From Chroococcidiopsis sp. TS-821 (GTDB lineage: Bacteria > Cyanobacteriota > Cyanobacteriia > Cyanobacteriales > Chroococcidiopsidaceae): a stretch of 64,000 bases of DNA. The stretch covers positions 95,640 through 159,639 of the forward strand of contig NZ_MVDI01000010.1 of the NCBI RefSeq assembly GCF_002939305.1, given 5' to 3'. Position 1 is the stretch's first letter, and every line of letters starts with the position of its first letter. The position numbers were made by a program, and so were the translations under genes. The notes beneath the pieces were generated by a model. That model did no database searches. It saw only the letters and a list, made by a program, of their open reading frames with translations, and was not told the origin of the DNA. Below, in pieces: positions 21,310-32,225 of the stretch.

Positions 21310-22341
21310 ATGGTGCAAGAACGAACATTACCCACCTTTTCTGCGGCTACGGCACAACTGAGTAAAGAAGAAGGTTTGCGGCTGTATGAAGATATGGTTT
21401 TGGGGCGCTACTTTGAAGACAAGTGTGCAGAAATGTACTACCGAGGCAAAATGTTTGGCTTCGTCCATCTTTACAACGGACAAGAAGCAGTATCTACAGG
21501 GGTGATTCAATCGATGCGCCCTGGTGAAGATTACGTTTGTAGCACGTATCGCGACCACGTTCATGCCTTGAGTGCAGGAGTGCCAGCCAAACAAGTGATG
21601 GCAGAGTTGTTTGGTAAAGCCACAGGCTGTAGTAAAGGGCGGGGTGGCTCAATGCATATGTTTTCGGAAGAACATCGTCTGCTTGGTGGTTATGCGTTTG
21701 TTGCAGAAGGCATTCCCGTGGCTACAGGGGCGGCGTTTCAATCAAAATATCGGCGCGAGGTGATGGGCGATGAAAGCGCGGATCAAGTGACCGCTTGTTT
21801 TTTTGGTGATGGTGCTTGTAATAACGGTCAGTTTTTTGAATGTCTCAATATGGCAGCGTTATGGAAACTGCCGATTATTTATGTTGTCGAAAATAACAAA
21901 TGGGCAATCGGTATGGCACACGAACGCGCGACCTCGCAGCCAGAAATTTATAAGAAAGCTAGCGTGTTTGGCATGGTAGGTGTCGAAGTTGATGGCATGG
22001 ATGTTTTAGCTGTGCGCCAAGTTGCACAAGAAGCTGTAGCACGCGCTCGTGCAGGAGAAGGTCCTACATTGATTGAAGCATTGACTTATCGTTTTCGCGG
22101 TCACTCGCTAGCCGATCCGGATGAGTTGCGTAGCAAAGACGAAAAAGAATTTTGGTTTGCACGCGATCCCATCAAGAAACTTGCTGCGTACTTGACTGAG
22201 CAAAATTTGGCATCGCAGGCAGAATTGAAACAAATTGAACAAAAAATTGCGCAAGAAATTGACGAAGCGGTACAGTTTGCCGAAAATAGCCCAGAACCTG
22301 ACCCTAGTGAGTTGTATCGCTACGTCTTTGCAGAAGATTAA
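21310..22341 (+). CDS. pdhA: Pyruvate dehydrogenase E1 component, alpha subunit
   Basis: 343 residues, heterotetrameric-type E1 alpha. It decarboxylates pyruvate with thiamine diphosphate and passes acetyl to E2. The ThDP motif is [14 protein letters not shown] with the closing NN ([10 protein letters not shown]) at about residues 160-200; the phosphorylation-loop region [18 protein letters not shown] is intact. pdhB is not adjacent, as usual in cyanobacteria. ACGAGG lies about 15 bases before the ATG. Confidence 0.97.
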   Translation: MVQERTLPTFSAATAQLSKEEGLRLYEDMVLGRYFEDKCAEMYYRGKMFGFVHLYNGQEAVSTGVIQSMRPGEDYVCSTYRDHVHALSAGVPAKQVMAELFGKATGCSKGRGGSMHMFSEEHRLLGGYAFVAEGIPVATGAAFQSKYRREVMGDESADQVTACFFGDGACNNGQFFECLNMAALWKLPIIYVVENNKWAIGMAHERATSQPEIYKKASVFGMVGVEVDGMDVLAVRQVAQEAVARARAGEGPTLIEALTYRFRGHSLADPDELRSKDEKEFWFARDPIKKLAAYLTEQNLASQAELKQIEQKIAQEIDEAVQFAENSPEPDPSELYRYVFAED

Positions 22342-22483
22342 TCGACTGTAGCGGGCAACATGAGATTCGCTTGGGCAGTGGCTAATTAGTATAAGATCGC
22401 AAAGCGCTGCGATTAACAATTACTCGTCCTGTATGTGTTTTTATTGATTTTCACGCAATTACTGCAATTACTAAAGAACTATT

Positions 22484-23356
22484 GTGTTTGCGATCGCCTG
22501 TTCTCAACAACAATACAAAACCTACACTCTCACCGACAAAGCCGCTGATTCGCTGATCGAAATTGTCCCCGAACGCGGCGGGATCGTTGCTCGTTGGTCA
22601 ATTCAAGGTCAAGAGATTCTTTACCTAGACGCAGAACGATTTGCGAATCCGCAATTGAGCGTACGTGGTGGAATACCAATTTTGTTTCCCATTTGTGGAA
22701 ATTTACCAGACAACACTTATACGCACAACGGGCAACAGTACGCGCTCAAGCAACACGGCTTTGCCCGCGATTTACCTTGGAAAGTCACTAACGAGGATAC
22801 GCAGAATCAAGCCGCTGTAACGCTCGTTCTCGAAAGCAACGAAACAACGCGCACAGTCTATCCATTCGATTTTCAGTTGGCGTTTACGTATCAGCTACAG
22901 GGAAATCAATTAGCGATCCGGCAACGCATTACAAATCACTCCGCAGTCGCTATGCCTTTTTCTGTAGGACTGCATCCTTACTTTCTAGTACGCGATAAAA
23001 CGCAGTTGCACTTTGCGATCCCCGCAACAGAATATCAAGACCAGCGTACCAAAACACAACACGCCTTCACAGGTAATTTTGATTTTGAGCAAGACGAGAT
23101 TGACGCTGCGTTTCGACCGCTCAGCGCTGCAAATGCCAGTGTTTGCGATCGCGATCGCAATTTACAGTTACACTTGAGTTGGGATGATACGTATTACTCA
23201 ACCTTTGTTTTTTGGACGCAAAAAGGCAAAGACTTTTACTGTGTCGAGCCGTGGACTGCGCCGCGCAACGCGCTCAATACAGGAGATGACTTGATTTCGT
23301 TAGAACCTGGCGAAAGTTTGAACGCTTGGGTGAATATGACAGTCACTTTTTTATAG
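22484..23356 (+). CDS. Aldose 1-epimerase family protein (hexose-6-phosphate mutarotase-like)
   Basis: 290 residues with the galactose-mutarotase-like beta-sandwich signature: VPERGGIVARWSIQGQEILY, VRGGIPILFPICGN, KQHGFARDLPW (conserved His), and SVGLHPYF with the second catalytic His. Such enzymes interconvert alpha and beta anomers of sugars or sugar phosphates. The start is GTG at 22484 (no closer ATG fits the family N-terminus) and there is no strong ribosome site, so the start is less certain. A tRNA-Lys gene follows. Confidence 0.85.
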   Translation: MFAIACSQQQYKTYTLTDKAADSLIEIVPERGGIVARWSIQGQEILYLDAERFANPQLSVRGGIPILFPICGNLPDNTYTHNGQQYALKQHGFARDLPWKVTNEDTQNQAAVTLVLESNETTRTVYPFDFQLAFTYQLQGNQLAIRQRITNHSAVAMPFSVGLHPYFLVRDKTQLHFAIPATEYQDQRTKTQHAFTGNFDFEQDEIDAAFRPLSAANASVCDRDRNLQLHLSWDDTYYSTFVFWTQKGKDFYCVEPWTAPRNALNTGDDLISLEPGESLNAWVNMTVTFL

Positions 23357-23469
23357 AAGCTCTTTCCAAATTCTGAATTTATGTGGTATCTTAGAAAAGT
23401 TGCCAAAAACCCTTAGGCACTTTGTAAAGTTTGCTCTCTGGATCAAACCTCCGCAAGCAACTTTCAGCT

Positions 23470-23541
23470 GGGTCGCTAACTCAACGGTAGAGTACTCGGC
23501 TTTTAACCGATTAGTTCCGGGTTCGAATCCCGGGCGACCCA
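23470..23541 (+). tRNA. trnK: tRNA-Lys (UUU)
   Basis: A 72-nt cloverleaf: acceptor GGGTCGC/GCGACCC, D arm ACTC..GAGT, anticodon stem-loop CTCGG-CTTTTAA-CCGAT with TTT at 34-36, T arm CCGGG-TTCGAAT-CCCGG and discriminator A. CCA is not encoded. The first pair of the anticodon stem (C27-T43) is a mismatch. A 75-codon minus-strand frame across this gene is the familiar false protein made by antisense tRNA. Confidence 0.97.
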
Positions 23542-23762
23542 TAAAAGCTTTAGCTAACGATACCGTAACTATTGCCATTACTAAATTCCGCGATAGGAAT
23601 GGTTAATTTAGAACATAATTAAGGCTTATATTCCTTACTCTAACTAAACCTACCCTCCACCTTCTGCTTTATAAAGTAGGGTTACTAGCAGTTAGGGAAG
23701 AATGACAAGGAATAGAGATGAGAAAGTATTCTCTGAATATAATTGCTTATAAGTTGAAAATT

Positions 23763-23801
23763 ATCTTAAGATTAGCGTAAGAATTACGTTTGTCTTAAGA
23801 C
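23763..23801. promoter_or_regulatory. Three adjacent dyads upstream of the aldolase gene
   Basis: Perfect palindromes ATCTTAAGAT (23763-23772) and GTCTTAAGAC (23792-23801) flank an inverted repeat CGTAA-GAA-TTACG (23776-23788). The outer two share the core TCTTAAGA and their centres are 29 bases apart. The block ends 34 bases before the fba start, where operators or promoters are expected. The protein that would bind is unknown. Confidence 0.45.
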
Positions 23802-23835
23802 GACTAGCTGACTATCAAAATTAGGAGGACTATCT

Positions 23836-24915
23836 ATGGCGCTCGTACCAATGCGGCTGCTGTTGGACCATGCGGCTGAAAACGGTTACGGCATTCCAGC
23901 TTTCAACGTGAACAACATGGAGCAGATCCAGGCAATTATGCAAGCTGCTCACGAGACAGATAGCCCCGTGATCTTACAAGCTTCTCGTGGCGCACGTAAA
24001 TATGCTGGTGAAAACTTTCTGCGTCACTTGATTCTAGCAGCAGTAGAAACCTATCCTCACCTTCCGATTGCCATGCACCAGGATCATGGTAATGAGCCAG
24101 CAACTTGCTACTCTGCCATGAGAAATGGCTTTACCAGCGTCATGATGGATGGTTCGCTGGAAGCAGATGCGAAAACTCCTGCAAGCTACGAGTATAACGT
24201 TAGTGTTACCCGTGAAGTTGTGAAAGTAGCTCACGCGATCGGTGTTAGCGTTGAAGGCGAACTCGGCTGCTTAGGTTCTTTGGAAACTGGTATGGGTGAA
24301 GCTGAAGATGGTCATGGTTTCGAGGGTAAACTCGACCACTCCCAACTATTAACCGATCCTGACCAAGCTGTTGATTTCGTTGAGCAAACTCAAGTGGATG
24401 CTTTGGCGGTAGCGATTGGTACTAGCCACGGCGCTTATAAGTTTACTCGCAAACCGACTGGGGAGATTTTGGCAATCAGCCGGATTGAAGAAATTCACCG
24501 TCGTCTACCAAATACTCACTTGGTTATGCATGGTTCTTCTTCGGTTCCTGAAGACTTGCTAGAACTAATTAACCAGTACGGTGGGACGATTCCTGAAACC
24601 TACGGCGTACCTGTAGAAGAAATTCAAAAAGGTATCAAGAGTGGCGTGCGTAAGGTAAATATCGATACTGATAACCGGTTGGCGATTACCGCAGCAGTAC
24701 GCGAAGCTTTGGCAAAAGATCCTAAGGAGTTTGACCCGCGTCACTTCCTCAAGCCTTCGATTAAGTATATGCAGAAGGTGTGTGCAGATCGCTATCAACA
24801 GTTTGAGGCGGCTGGTCAAGCTAGCAAGATCAAGCAAGTTTCGCTCGATGAGTTTGCGGCGAAGTACGCTAAGGGTGAATTGAGTGCTGTAACGAAGAAG
24901 ACAGTTTCTGTGTAG
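23836..24915 (+). CDS. fba: Fructose-bisphosphate aldolase, class II
   Basis: 359 residues, class II (Zn-dependent) aldolase of the cbbA/fda type: fructose-1,6- and sedoheptulose-1,7-bisphosphate synthesis or cleavage in the Calvin cycle and glycolysis. Zn ligands lie in [12 protein letters not shown] (near residue 80) and [24 protein letters not shown] and [11 protein letters not shown] are the phosphate-binding stretches. A strong AGGAGG is 7 bases before the ATG, fitting a highly expressed gene. Upstream is a block of dyads; downstream is a strong terminator. Confidence 0.98.
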   Translation: MALVPMRLLLDHAAENGYGIPAFNVNNMEQIQAIMQAAHETDSPVILQASRGARKYAGENFLRHLILAAVETYPHLPIAMHQDHGNEPATCYSAMRNGFTSVMMDGSLEADAKTPASYEYNVSVTREVVKVAHAIGVSVEGELGCLGSLETGMGEAEDGHGFEGKLDHSQLLTDPDQAVDFVEQTQVDALAVAIGTSHGAYKFTRKPTGEILAISRIEEIHRRLPNTHLVMHGSSSVPEDLLELINQYGGTIPETYGVPVEEIQKGIKSGVRKVNIDTDNRLAITAAVREALAKDPKEFDPRHFLKPSIKYMQKVCADRYQQFEAAGQASKIKQVSLDEFAAKYAKGELSAVTKKTVSV

Positions 24916-24939
24916 AAGATTGTGGGTTAATTTTTGAAG

Positions 24940-24970
24940 CGGGTGGTTGCAAGGCTACCCGTTTTTTTTT
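24940..24970 (+). terminator. Rho-independent terminator of fba
   Basis: Stem CGGGTGG / CTACCCG (24940-24946 with 24955-24961, one G-T pair), 8-base loop, then nine T residues. It starts 24 bases after the stop codon. Confidence 0.9.
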
Positions 24971-24983
24971 ACTCGATTATTCA

Positions 24984-25436
24984 TTATTCAACAAAAAGTT
25001 CGGCTTTCATTCCCGCTTGAAAATGTCCTGGAATGTTGCATTCGATGAGGTATCTTCCAGGTTGGAGATGAGTGAGGAGTGTTGCTGTTGCACCGCTAGG
25101 TAGATCTTCGGCTTCGATTTCATCGATTTTTTCACCGACTTTTTTGCGTTCGAGTCGGTTGTCTTTGATGGGCATTTGGTCGAGTGGTAAATCAGTTTTG
25201 ATGATTTCCATTTCGTGGGGAAGTTGACCTTGGTTGTCGGCAATAAATTCGACTGCACCAGCAGGTACAGTTGTCGGCGACAATTCAATTGCCATTTCGG
25301 TTTCAATAACTTTAACTTGAGTTACAGTTTGGGCGGCGATCGCATTTTGTGCAATACCACCAACGACAACCAGTAAAAAAATTACAGCAATTAACAATTT
25401 ACTTAAGATTTTCAACTTAACACCCTTTAATCGCAC
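24984..25436 (-). CDS. Exported cupredoxin-domain (type 1 copper) protein
   Basis: 150 residues. Residues 1-35 form a signal peptide or anchor (basic start, then LLIAVIFLLVVVGGIA, Ala-rich cleavage region). The remainder is one cupredoxin domain with a complete type 1 copper set: H74 (LPHEMEI), C133, H138 and M143 in ECNIPGHFQAGM. Such proteins carry electrons or bind copper in the periplasm or lumen. It is not plastocyanin, since the spacing and flanking sequence differ, and no partner gene is adjacent. It is convergent with fba across the terminator. Confidence 0.85.
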   Translation of the reverse strand: MRLKGVKLKILSKLLIAVIFLLVVVGGIAQNAIAAQTVTQVKVIETEMAIELSPTTVPAGAVEFIADNQGQLPHEMEIIKTDLPLDQMPIKDNRLERKKVGEKIDEIEAEDLPSGATATLLTHLQPGRYLIECNIPGHFQAGMKAELFVE

Positions 25437-25508
25437 AATCGACGGCTATCTAAATTCTAAAAGGAAATGCGATCGCCGTACTCTTCCCTCACTCACTCCT
25501 CACCGCTC

Positions 25509-26321
25509 TTAAAGAAACACGCTGTGCTGCAATGATGGCATTTGTCTGCGGACTTGGTCTAAACGCATCGGGTTAATCTCAGCGATCGCAACTCCTGGTG
25601 AATTACCAGCATCGGCGAGAATAACTCCCCAAGGATCGACGATCATCGCGTGTCCGTGCGATTGGCGCAAGGCGTAATGTTGTCCAGTTTGTGCAGGGGC
25701 AATAACATAGCAAGTATTCTCAATGGCTCTAGCTTGTAGAAGCACTTGCCAATGGTCTTTCCCAGTGTATGCTGTAAATGCAGCCGGAACGAAGAGCACA
25801 TCTGCGCCTTTGAGTGCCATATGGCGGTATAGTTCAGGAAATCGCACGTCGTAGCATACTGAAAGTCCGAGATTACCAAGATCTGTAGAGGCGTAAACGG
25901 GGGGTAGTTGGTTTCCCGCCATCACTGTACTTGATTCGCGGTAGGTATTGCCGTCGGGTAAGTTGACGTCAAACAGATGAACTTTGTGATAGCGCGAGAG
26001 CTCTTGACCATTGGGGTCGATCAGTAAAGCAGTGTTGTAGACTTTTGTGCTATCTACAGGTACCGGAAATCCACCACCAAGAATCGTTACTTGGAAGCGC
26101 TGCGCCATTGTCTTGAGGAATTTTTCACTCTTTTGCGCGATCGCACTCGCTTGCGCAATCTTAGCTGCTTCCTCGCCCAAGTAAGAAAAGTTTTCTGGCA
26201 AACTTACTAACTTGGCACCTTGACGCACGGCAAGCTCGATTAATTCTTCTGCTTGAACTAAGTTTTTTTCTAGGTTAGGCAGGCTTGTCATTTGGATTGC
26301 GGCGGCAAGATAAGGCTTCAT
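25509..26321 (-). CDS. Carbon-nitrogen hydrolase (nitrilase superfamily, Nit1/deaminated-glutathione-amidase-like)
   Basis: 270 residues from the ATG at 26321 (MKPYLAAAIQMTS). An in-frame ATG 30 codons upstream would add a non-homologous tail. The catalytic triad is E43 (LPENFSYLG), K113 (YHKVHLFDV) and C156 (SVCYDVRFPELYR). The Nit branch hydrolyses omega-amides such as deaminated glutathione, a metabolite repair role; the exact substrate here is an inference from similarity. It lies upstream of the cupredoxin gene on the same strand but separated from it. Confidence 0.88.
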   Translation of the reverse strand: MKPYLAAAIQMTSLPNLEKNLVQAEELIELAVRQGAKLVSLPENFSYLGEEAAKIAQASAIAQKSEKFLKTMAQRFQVTILGGGFPVPVDSTKVYNTALLIDPNGQELSRYHKVHLFDVNLPDGNTYRESSTVMAGNQLPPVYASTDLGNLGLSVCYDVRFPELYRHMALKGADVLFVPAAFTAYTGKDHWQVLLQARAIENTCYVIAPAQTGQHYALRQSHGHAMIVDPWGVILADAGNSPGVAIAEINPMRLDQVRRQMPSLQHSVFL

Positions 26322-26479
26322 GGATCGGTATATAGAAGTTGTAGAGAGTAAATAGTAGAAGTACGCAGGCGCAAGCGAGAAATACTGGTTTATATTTCTC
26401 CTTGGTTGCAATGGTATGACATCGCGCGTGAAATTTTACATTTGAATATTGATTTTAAAAAATTTGGCGTGTTTTGGGT

Positions 26480-28627
26480 CTAAGTTTTAACAATTGCACC
26501 AAAGTCTGCTAATACACGAGCGTGGTTGCGCAATAGTCCCAGTAAGTTTAAGCGATTACGTCTAATTTCTGGGTCAGGATCCATAACTAAAACGCTGTCT
26601 GGTCCATCGAAAAAGTTACTTACTTTAGGAGCAATTTCTGCTAATGCTGTGATTAATTGTTGATAGTCGCGCGAGGCACGGGCAGCAATTGTTTTTGGTG
26701 CAAGTTGTACTAGGGCATCATAAAATGCTTGTTCAGATGATTTTTGAAAAAGTTCTTGTTTGATTAAGTGCGGATCTAATTCGCTAGTATTTAAATCTCC
26801 TTGTGCAGCTAACCTAGTTGAACGATTTACTGTATCGTAAACTTTTTCTAACTCACCATTGTTACGAATTGACTGCAGAAATAAAGCGCGATCGCGCACG
26901 TCTAATAAATCTTTTAACGCTCGGAGTTTGTACTCCGAGTCATTATCTCCTAAAACAGCGTTGACTAGATCGTAATCAACTGCTTTTTCTTCTTGAAGTT
27001 GGGTGCGCAGGCGTTGTAAGAAAAACTCTTGGAGTTGGCGTACTAATTCATCGCATCGCGCTTGAGGATGCGCAGTGACAAAATCTGTAGCTACTTGCTC
27101 TAGTAGCTGCTGTAAGTTAATTTGTAAGTTGGCACTCCATATGATATTAATTATTGCATTCGCTGCGCGTCTTAATGCAAAAGGATCGGATGAACCGGTC
27201 GGAATCATACCCAAGCCAAAAATGCTGACTAAAGTGTCGAGTCGATCGGCTAAACCAACTACTTGACCTGTGATTGTGCTTGGTAGGCGATCGCTGGCAC
27301 TACGTGGTAAGTAATGTTCAAATATGGCAGTAGCCACAGCTTCGGGTTCGCCACTTGCTAAAGCATACTTTTGCCCCATAACTCCTTGGAGTTCGGGAAA
27401 TTCGTATACCATTTGCGTCACTAAGTCAGCTTTGCATAACAATGCAGCGCGTTGAATTAATCTGCAGTCATTTTCTGATAGCACTAATTGCGCGCAAATG
27501 AGTTCGGCAATCTTACTTAATCGCGTGACTTTATCGCGAACTGAACCTAAATCTTCTTGAAAAGTCACCGTTTCAAGTTGTGGTAGATAGCTCTCTAATG
27601 GTTTTGATAAGTCGGTTTTATAGAAGAATTGACCGTCAGCTAATCGAGCGCGGATTACTCTTGCATTGCCCGCAGCAATGATATCTGACTTTGTCGGATC
27701 GCCATTAGAAATGGTAATAAAATAGGGTAACAGTTCCTCAGAATTACTAGTTTTAAATACAGGAAAATATCGCTGCTGAGTCACCATTACTGTTGTAATA
27801 ACCTCTGCAGGTAAGTTTAAAAACTCATCGTCAAAACTGCCAACAACAGCATTGGGAAACTCGACTAAATTTGTTACTTCTGCTAGTAAATCGGGATAGA
27901 TATGCGTACTTCCATTAACTTTTTGGGCAGCAGCTGCTGTCTGTTCTTGAATTTGAATTTGTCGCTGCTGTGGGTTGACTTCAACGAAAGCTTGTCGTAG
28001 TATATCTACATAGTTATTAGGATGGTGGATTGTTACTTTTTCTGGCGACAAAACGCGGTGTCCAAGACTAAAGCGATCGCTCTTAATTGTTTTCGATCCG
28101 TTTCCTAGCTCTACTGGTAAGACAGCAGCATCGAGTAACGCCACTAGCCAGACAATCGGTCGTGCAAACCGCAAATCACCGTCACCCCAACGCATCAAGC
28201 GCTTACCTTCTAACTTTGTAATCCACTGCGGTACTAACTCGGTTAACAATTCAGCGGTTGTTCGTCCGGGGATGCGTTGTTGTACAAAGACAAAATCGCC
28301 CTTATCTGTAGCGCGAATTTTCAGTGCTTCAATGGTAACACCTTGTTTCTTGGCAAATCCTTCTGCCGCCTTTGTTGGTTGTCCATCTTTAAACGCCGCT
28401 TGCGCGGGTGGACCTTTAATTTCTTCCTCGCGATCCGGTTGTTGCGGAGGTAATCCTTGAATGACAACAGCTAACCGTCGAGGAGTACCGTAAACATCAA
28501 TCGAACTTGCCGACAAGCTATTTTCTTGCAAACTCTGCGGAATCAGCGATCGCCATTGTTGAATCGCACTTTCCACAAAATCAGCAGGTAATTCTTCGGT
28601 ACCAACTTCCAATAAAAAACTAGGCAT
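26480..28627 (-). CDS. glyS: Glycyl-tRNA synthetase beta subunit
   Basis: 715 residues, full length for the beta chain of the bacterial alpha2beta2 enzyme. It starts with the diagnostic [20 protein letters not shown] and contains [32 protein letters not shown] and the HD-like region; the C-terminal anticodon-binding part ends [19 protein letters not shown]. The alpha subunit (glyQ) is not adjacent. Confidence 0.98.
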   Translation of the reverse strand: MPSFLLEVGTEELPADFVESAIQQWRSLIPQSLQENSLSASSIDVYGTPRRLAVVIQGLPPQQPDREEEIKGPPAQAAFKDGQPTKAAEGFAKKQGVTIEALKIRATDKGDFVFVQQRIPGRTTAELLTELVPQWITKLEGKRLMRWGDGDLRFARPIVWLVALLDAAVLPVELGNGSKTIKSDRFSLGHRVLSPEKVTIHHPNNYVDILRQAFVEVNPQQRQIQIQEQTAAAAQKVNGSTHIYPDLLAEVTNLVEFPNAVVGSFDDEFLNLPAEVITTVMVTQQRYFPVFKTSNSEELLPYFITISNGDPTKSDIIAAGNARVIRARLADGQFFYKTDLSKPLESYLPQLETVTFQEDLGSVRDKVTRLSKIAELICAQLVLSENDCRLIQRAALLCKADLVTQMVYEFPELQGVMGQKYALASGEPEAVATAIFEHYLPRSASDRLPSTITGQVVGLADRLDTLVSIFGLGMIPTGSSDPFALRRAANAIINIIWSANLQINLQQLLEQVATDFVTAHPQARCDELVRQLQEFFLQRLRTQLQEEKAVDYDLVNAVLGDNDSEYKLRALKDLLDVRDRALFLQSIRNNGELEKVYDTVNRSTRLAAQGDLNTSELDPHLIKQELFQKSSEQAFYDALVQLAPKTIAARASRDYQQLITALAEIAPKVSNFFDGPDSVLVMDPDPEIRRNRLNLLGLLRNHARVLADFGAIVKT

Positions 28628-28899
28628 AAGAAATTAAATGATAGATATTCCAGTTTCAACAGTTTATCGCGCCACCGAATTTGATAGAACTATACAACTT
28701 GTGACTTGGTAATTGGCGTCGCCGCATGCTGCTGGTGGTGTCCTAAGCCGAACAACGGTCATTGGAAATTGCGACTCGTTACCTTAATTCATAGTAAGAT
28801 ATCAAGATCTATGTCTGTTTTCTCAGCGAATGCTAGATAATAGAAAGACTTTGACAACCATTACCCTATTCAATCACTAGCGACAAAACTCAAGCAACT

Positions 28900-30687
28900 A
28901 TGCGAACTCACTATTGCGGCGAATTGCGTTCCTCAAATATTGGAGAAACTGTCACCCTGAATGGTTGGGTAGACCGTCGCCGCGATCATGGAGGCGTAAT
29001 ATTTTTAGATTTACGCGATCGCACTGGAATTGTGCAAATTGTCAGCGATCCGCAACGCACACCAGGCTCGTACGCGCAAGCTGATGCGCTGCGAAATGAA
29101 TACGTCGTTCAGATTACCGGAAGAGTAACTCAGCGTCCATCTGAATCGCTCAATCCGCGCCTACCTACAGGTGAAATTGAAATCTACGCCGATGAAATTC
29201 AACTACTTAACGCGGTACACAAGCAATTACCGTTTCAAGTCGCCACAGCAGATACCGAGACAGTACGCGAGGACTTGCGGCTGAAATATCGCTATTTAGA
29301 CATTCGCACCAGTCGCATGAGTCGCAATTTGCAATTGCGCCACCAAGTCGTCAAAGCAATTCGGCGTTACCTCGAAGATGAATGCAACTTCATTGAAGTT
29401 GAAACGCCGATTCTGACACGTTCGACCCCAGAAGGCGCCAGGGATTACCTCGTTCCCAGTCGCGTCAATCCTGGTGAATGGTTTGCATTACCGCAGTCAC
29501 CGCAGTTGTTTAAACAATTGCTAATGGTGTCAGGATGCGATCGCTACTATCAAATTGCCCGTTGTTTCCGCGATGAAGACTTGCGCGCCGACAGACAACC
29601 AGAGTTTACGCAACTCGATATGGAAATGAGTTTCATGTCGCAAGCCGAAATTCTCGCACTCAACGAAGGTTTAGTTTGTCATATCTTCAAATCGGTTAAG
29701 GGTATTGAACTACCACATCCTTTCCCGCGCTTGACATGGGCAGAGGCGATGGAACGTTACGGTAGCGATAAACCAGATACGCGCTTTGGTTTGGAACTGG
29801 TGAATGTTTCTGATTTAGTTAAAGATTCAGGGTTCAAAGTTTTCTCAGGGGCGATCGCCGCTGGCGGTACAGTCAAAGTGCTGCCAATTCCTCACGGAAA
29901 CGACATTATTTCCAACGTCCGCATCAAACCTGGTGGCGATTTATTCAAAGAAGCTACCGAAGCAGGTGCTAAAGGTTTAGCTTATATTCGCGTACGCGAT
30001 GATGGTGAAATTGATACGATCGGCGCAATTAAAGACAATCTTACCGCTGAACAAAAGCACGAATTGTTGCAACGCACAGGTGCGCAAGCGGGACATTTAT
30101 TACTGTTTGGTGCAGGCGATAGCGCAACTGTGAATAAAACGTTAGACCGACTGCGACAAGTCCTAGGACGCGAATTAGGGCTAATTGACCCTGATAAAAT
30201 TAACTTGCTGTGGGTGACAGATTTTCCCATGTTTGAGTGGAATGCTGACGAAAAGCGTTTAGAAGCGCTGCATCACCCTTTTACCGCACCGCACCCAGAT
30301 GACTTGCACGATCTTAAAACCGCGCGCGCGCAAGCGTATGATTTGGTCTTAAATGGTGTTGAAATAGGCGGCGGAAGTCTGCGGATTTATCAACGCGAAA
30401 TTCAAGAACAAGTATTTAGCGCGATCGGACTTTCCCAAGCGCAAGCGCAAAATAAATTTGGCTTTCTTCTAGAAGCGTTTGAGTATGGAACGCCACCTCA
30501 CGGTGGAATTGCTTACGGTTTAGATCGTTTGGTAATGTTACTTGCAGGTGAAGAATCGATTCGCGATGTTATAGCGTTCCCCAAAACACAACAAGCGCGC
30601 TGTTTGTTAACTGACGCGCCTTCGAGTGTGGATGATAAGCAGTTGAAGGAATTGCAGGTTGTTTCGACGTATAAGCCTAAAGCTTAG
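28900..30687 (+). CDS. aspS: Aspartyl-tRNA synthetase
   Basis: 595 residues, bacterial-type class II enzyme: N-terminal OB anticodon domain (residues 1-110, [20 protein letters not shown]), catalytic core with motif 2 [19 protein letters not shown], a GAD insertion domain around 290-410, and motif 3 [12 protein letters not shown]. Whether it is discriminating or also charges tRNA-Asn cannot be decided by eye. It is divergent from glyS and convergent with the SLH gene. Confidence 0.98.
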   Translation: MRTHYCGELRSSNIGETVTLNGWVDRRRDHGGVIFLDLRDRTGIVQIVSDPQRTPGSYAQADALRNEYVVQITGRVTQRPSESLNPRLPTGEIEIYADEIQLLNAVHKQLPFQVATADTETVREDLRLKYRYLDIRTSRMSRNLQLRHQVVKAIRRYLEDECNFIEVETPILTRSTPEGARDYLVPSRVNPGEWFALPQSPQLFKQLLMVSGCDRYYQIARCFRDEDLRADRQPEFTQLDMEMSFMSQAEILALNEGLVCHIFKSVKGIELPHPFPRLTWAEAMERYGSDKPDTRFGLELVNVSDLVKDSGFKVFSGAIAAGGTVKVLPIPHGNDIISNVRIKPGGDLFKEATEAGAKGLAYIRVRDDGEIDTIGAIKDNLTAEQKHELLQRTGAQAGHLLLFGAGDSATVNKTLDRLRQVLGRELGLIDPDKINLLWVTDFPMFEWNADEKRLEALHHPFTAPHPDDLHDLKTARAQAYDLVLNGVEIGGGSLRIYQREIQEQVFSAIGLSQAQAQNKFGFLLEAFEYGTPPHGGIAYGLDRLVMLLAGEESIRDVIAFPKTQQARCLLTDAPSSVDDKQLKELQVVSTYKPKA

Positions 30688-30690
30688 CTT

Positions 30691-30750
30691 GGTAATGGGT
30701 AACTGGTAATGGGTAATAAACTGATATAACTCCAATTACCAATTACCAAT
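30691..30750. repeat. Inverted STRR-like repeat between aspS and the SLH gene
   Basis: GGTAATGGGTAACTGGTAAT then GGGTAAT (30691-30717), facing AATTACCAATTACCAAT (30734-30750). The arms pair over most of their length and lie between two convergent genes, so the hairpin may end or protect transcripts from both sides. The words are the same as at 9350-9429, 37501 and 62683. Confidence 0.75.
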
Positions 30751-30755
30751 TTCCC

Positions 30756-31676
30756 TTATTGATTTTCAAACGTAGAACGACCAACGATATAATTTGTCGC
30801 TTCTACATTTGGAGTGAGAGGCTCAATTCTACCCAGACGAACGAGTGCTTGATGAATCCATGCAGCTGCGCTGGCGCGGCTTAGAGGTTCAGTAGGATTC
30901 AAAACGCGGACGTTGGGATAGTTGACAACGATATTGGCTTCCGTTGCTCTAGCAACATCTTCAACTGCATTTGGGGGAATTTGTGCTGCGTCAACATAGT
31001 AGTCGCTGACAATTTCCGAAGGTGGGCGGCTAACGGCTGCTTGCGTTTCAGGTGGAGTTGTGGTTTGCGTTGGCGATGCTTGCGCCGGTGCAACTTGATT
31101 GACTGCACTAAATACAGGCTGCATTAAAGATGCGATCGCAAACGGAATTGTACCTCGTTGCGCGCGACGGCGAGTAGCTGGCGTTGTTTGTCCTGGAGTC
31201 GTTTGCGGTGCGGTTGCTTGCGTTTGTGCGGGTGCTAAATTCAGTCCGCGCATCAAAATGACAAGCGCTTGTGCTCGTTCAATCTCTTCCCTAGGGCGGA
31301 AATTGTTATTTTCAGAGTCCATGAAGCCTTGCTCGTAGGCTTCTTGAATTGCCGGATTTGCCCAGTAATTTTCAGGGACGTCATTAAATACACTGGCGTC
31401 AGGAAGATTGCGCACCTGTTCCGTATCAAATGCCCTACGCACAAGTGCTGCAAATTCATCGCGTCTCACCGCTTGTTCGGGTCTAAATGTACCGTCAGGA
31501 TAGCCAGCAATGATGTTTCGTGCTGTTAGTGATTCGATGAACGGTCGCGCCCAATAATTTTGCGGAACATCAGGAAAAGTTGTTTGCGCGATCGCGGGTG
31601 CAATACTCACTATCGGAGCAACTACCGTTAATCCTAAACTTAATAGCGCTATATCTTTTGTGGAAAAGCCAGACAT
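30756..31676 (-). CDS. S-layer homology (SLH) domain protein
   Basis: 306 residues. A signal peptide covers about 1-30 (IALLSLGLTVVAPIVSIAPAIA). SLH repeats lie at about 33-92 (FPDVPQNYWARPFIESLTAR) and 95-150 (FNDVPENYWANPAIQEAYEQ), and a third, more divergent one lies near the C-terminus (about 245-290). The middle is a Pro/Thr/Gln/Ala-rich linker (150-215). SLH domains bind secondary cell-wall polymer or peptidoglycan. There is no OprB-type porin domain, so this is a small cell-envelope protein of unknown role. Confidence 0.85.
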   Translation of the reverse strand: MSGFSTKDIALLSLGLTVVAPIVSIAPAIAQTTFPDVPQNYWARPFIESLTARNIIAGYPDGTFRPEQAVRRDEFAALVRRAFDTEQVRNLPDASVFNDVPENYWANPAIQEAYEQGFMDSENNNFRPREEIERAQALVILMRGLNLAPAQTQATAPQTTPGQTTPATRRRAQRGTIPFAIASLMQPVFSAVNQVAPAQASPTQTTTPPETQAAVSRPPSEIVSDYYVDAAQIPPNAVEDVARATEANIVVNYPNVRVLNPTEPLSRASAAAWIHQALVRLGRIEPLTPNVEATNYIVGRSTFENQ

Positions 31677-32225
31677 CCTTTATATATCCCTTCTCAAAAG
31701 CTTTGTTCTTAATCTAAAAATACCTTTATTACCTTTTTAATCTTCTCTCTCTCTCGATAGAAAGATTTTTTCTAAAACTAGTTAAAACAACTTGAAAAAT
31801 TTTAATAGTTTTTATATTTTTCCTTGCTAGGTTGAAGCTTAGTTTTCAAAAATTGTTTTTGATGTTTTCTCTTTGGTATGAATAGCTGCCGCCTTAGCAC
31901 ATCCTTACAAGTTTTGCTGTAGTTTAAGTTAGCTTTGATAGCAGTGATTGCTAGCATAAATTCTCAACTAAGTTCTATCTGTAAAGGGAGCTTACTACTA
32001 TACCCAAAGAAAGAGCAACGATTGAATGCTTGGACACTTTTACTAAAAAAACATTATTTTTGCTAACTTCTGCTTGCCTGTCTTCGTCCATCCTCCGCGG
32101 AGTTTATCAACATACCCACCCCTAAGATAGGAATTTTTTTAAATCGAACTCTTACCTCAGAAAGATGGATCGACGCAATAAATTTCTAGGCTAGTTAATA
32201 GATGAAATCAGCAGGAGGGTACAAC
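31677..32225. other. Divergent intergenic region, AT-rich
   Basis: 549 bases between the SLH gene and the PRC-barrel gene, which are divergent. No open frame of note, no RNA gene and no recognisable operator. Long T- and A-rich stretches near the SLH gene (31740-31860) would suit promoters; the end at 32213-32219 is a strong AGGAGGG ribosome site. Confidence 0.5.

Noticed and set aside
23351..23578. 75-codon minus-strand frame over the tRNA
   Set aside because: Classic false protein from antisense tRNA sequence (GRPGFEPGTNRLKAEYS pattern).
25485..25510. ACTCCTCAC word similar to the core of the Yfr1 small RNA
   Set aside because: No 5' and 3' hairpins around it, not beside guaB/trxA, and it is part of a CTCACTC-type simple repeat.
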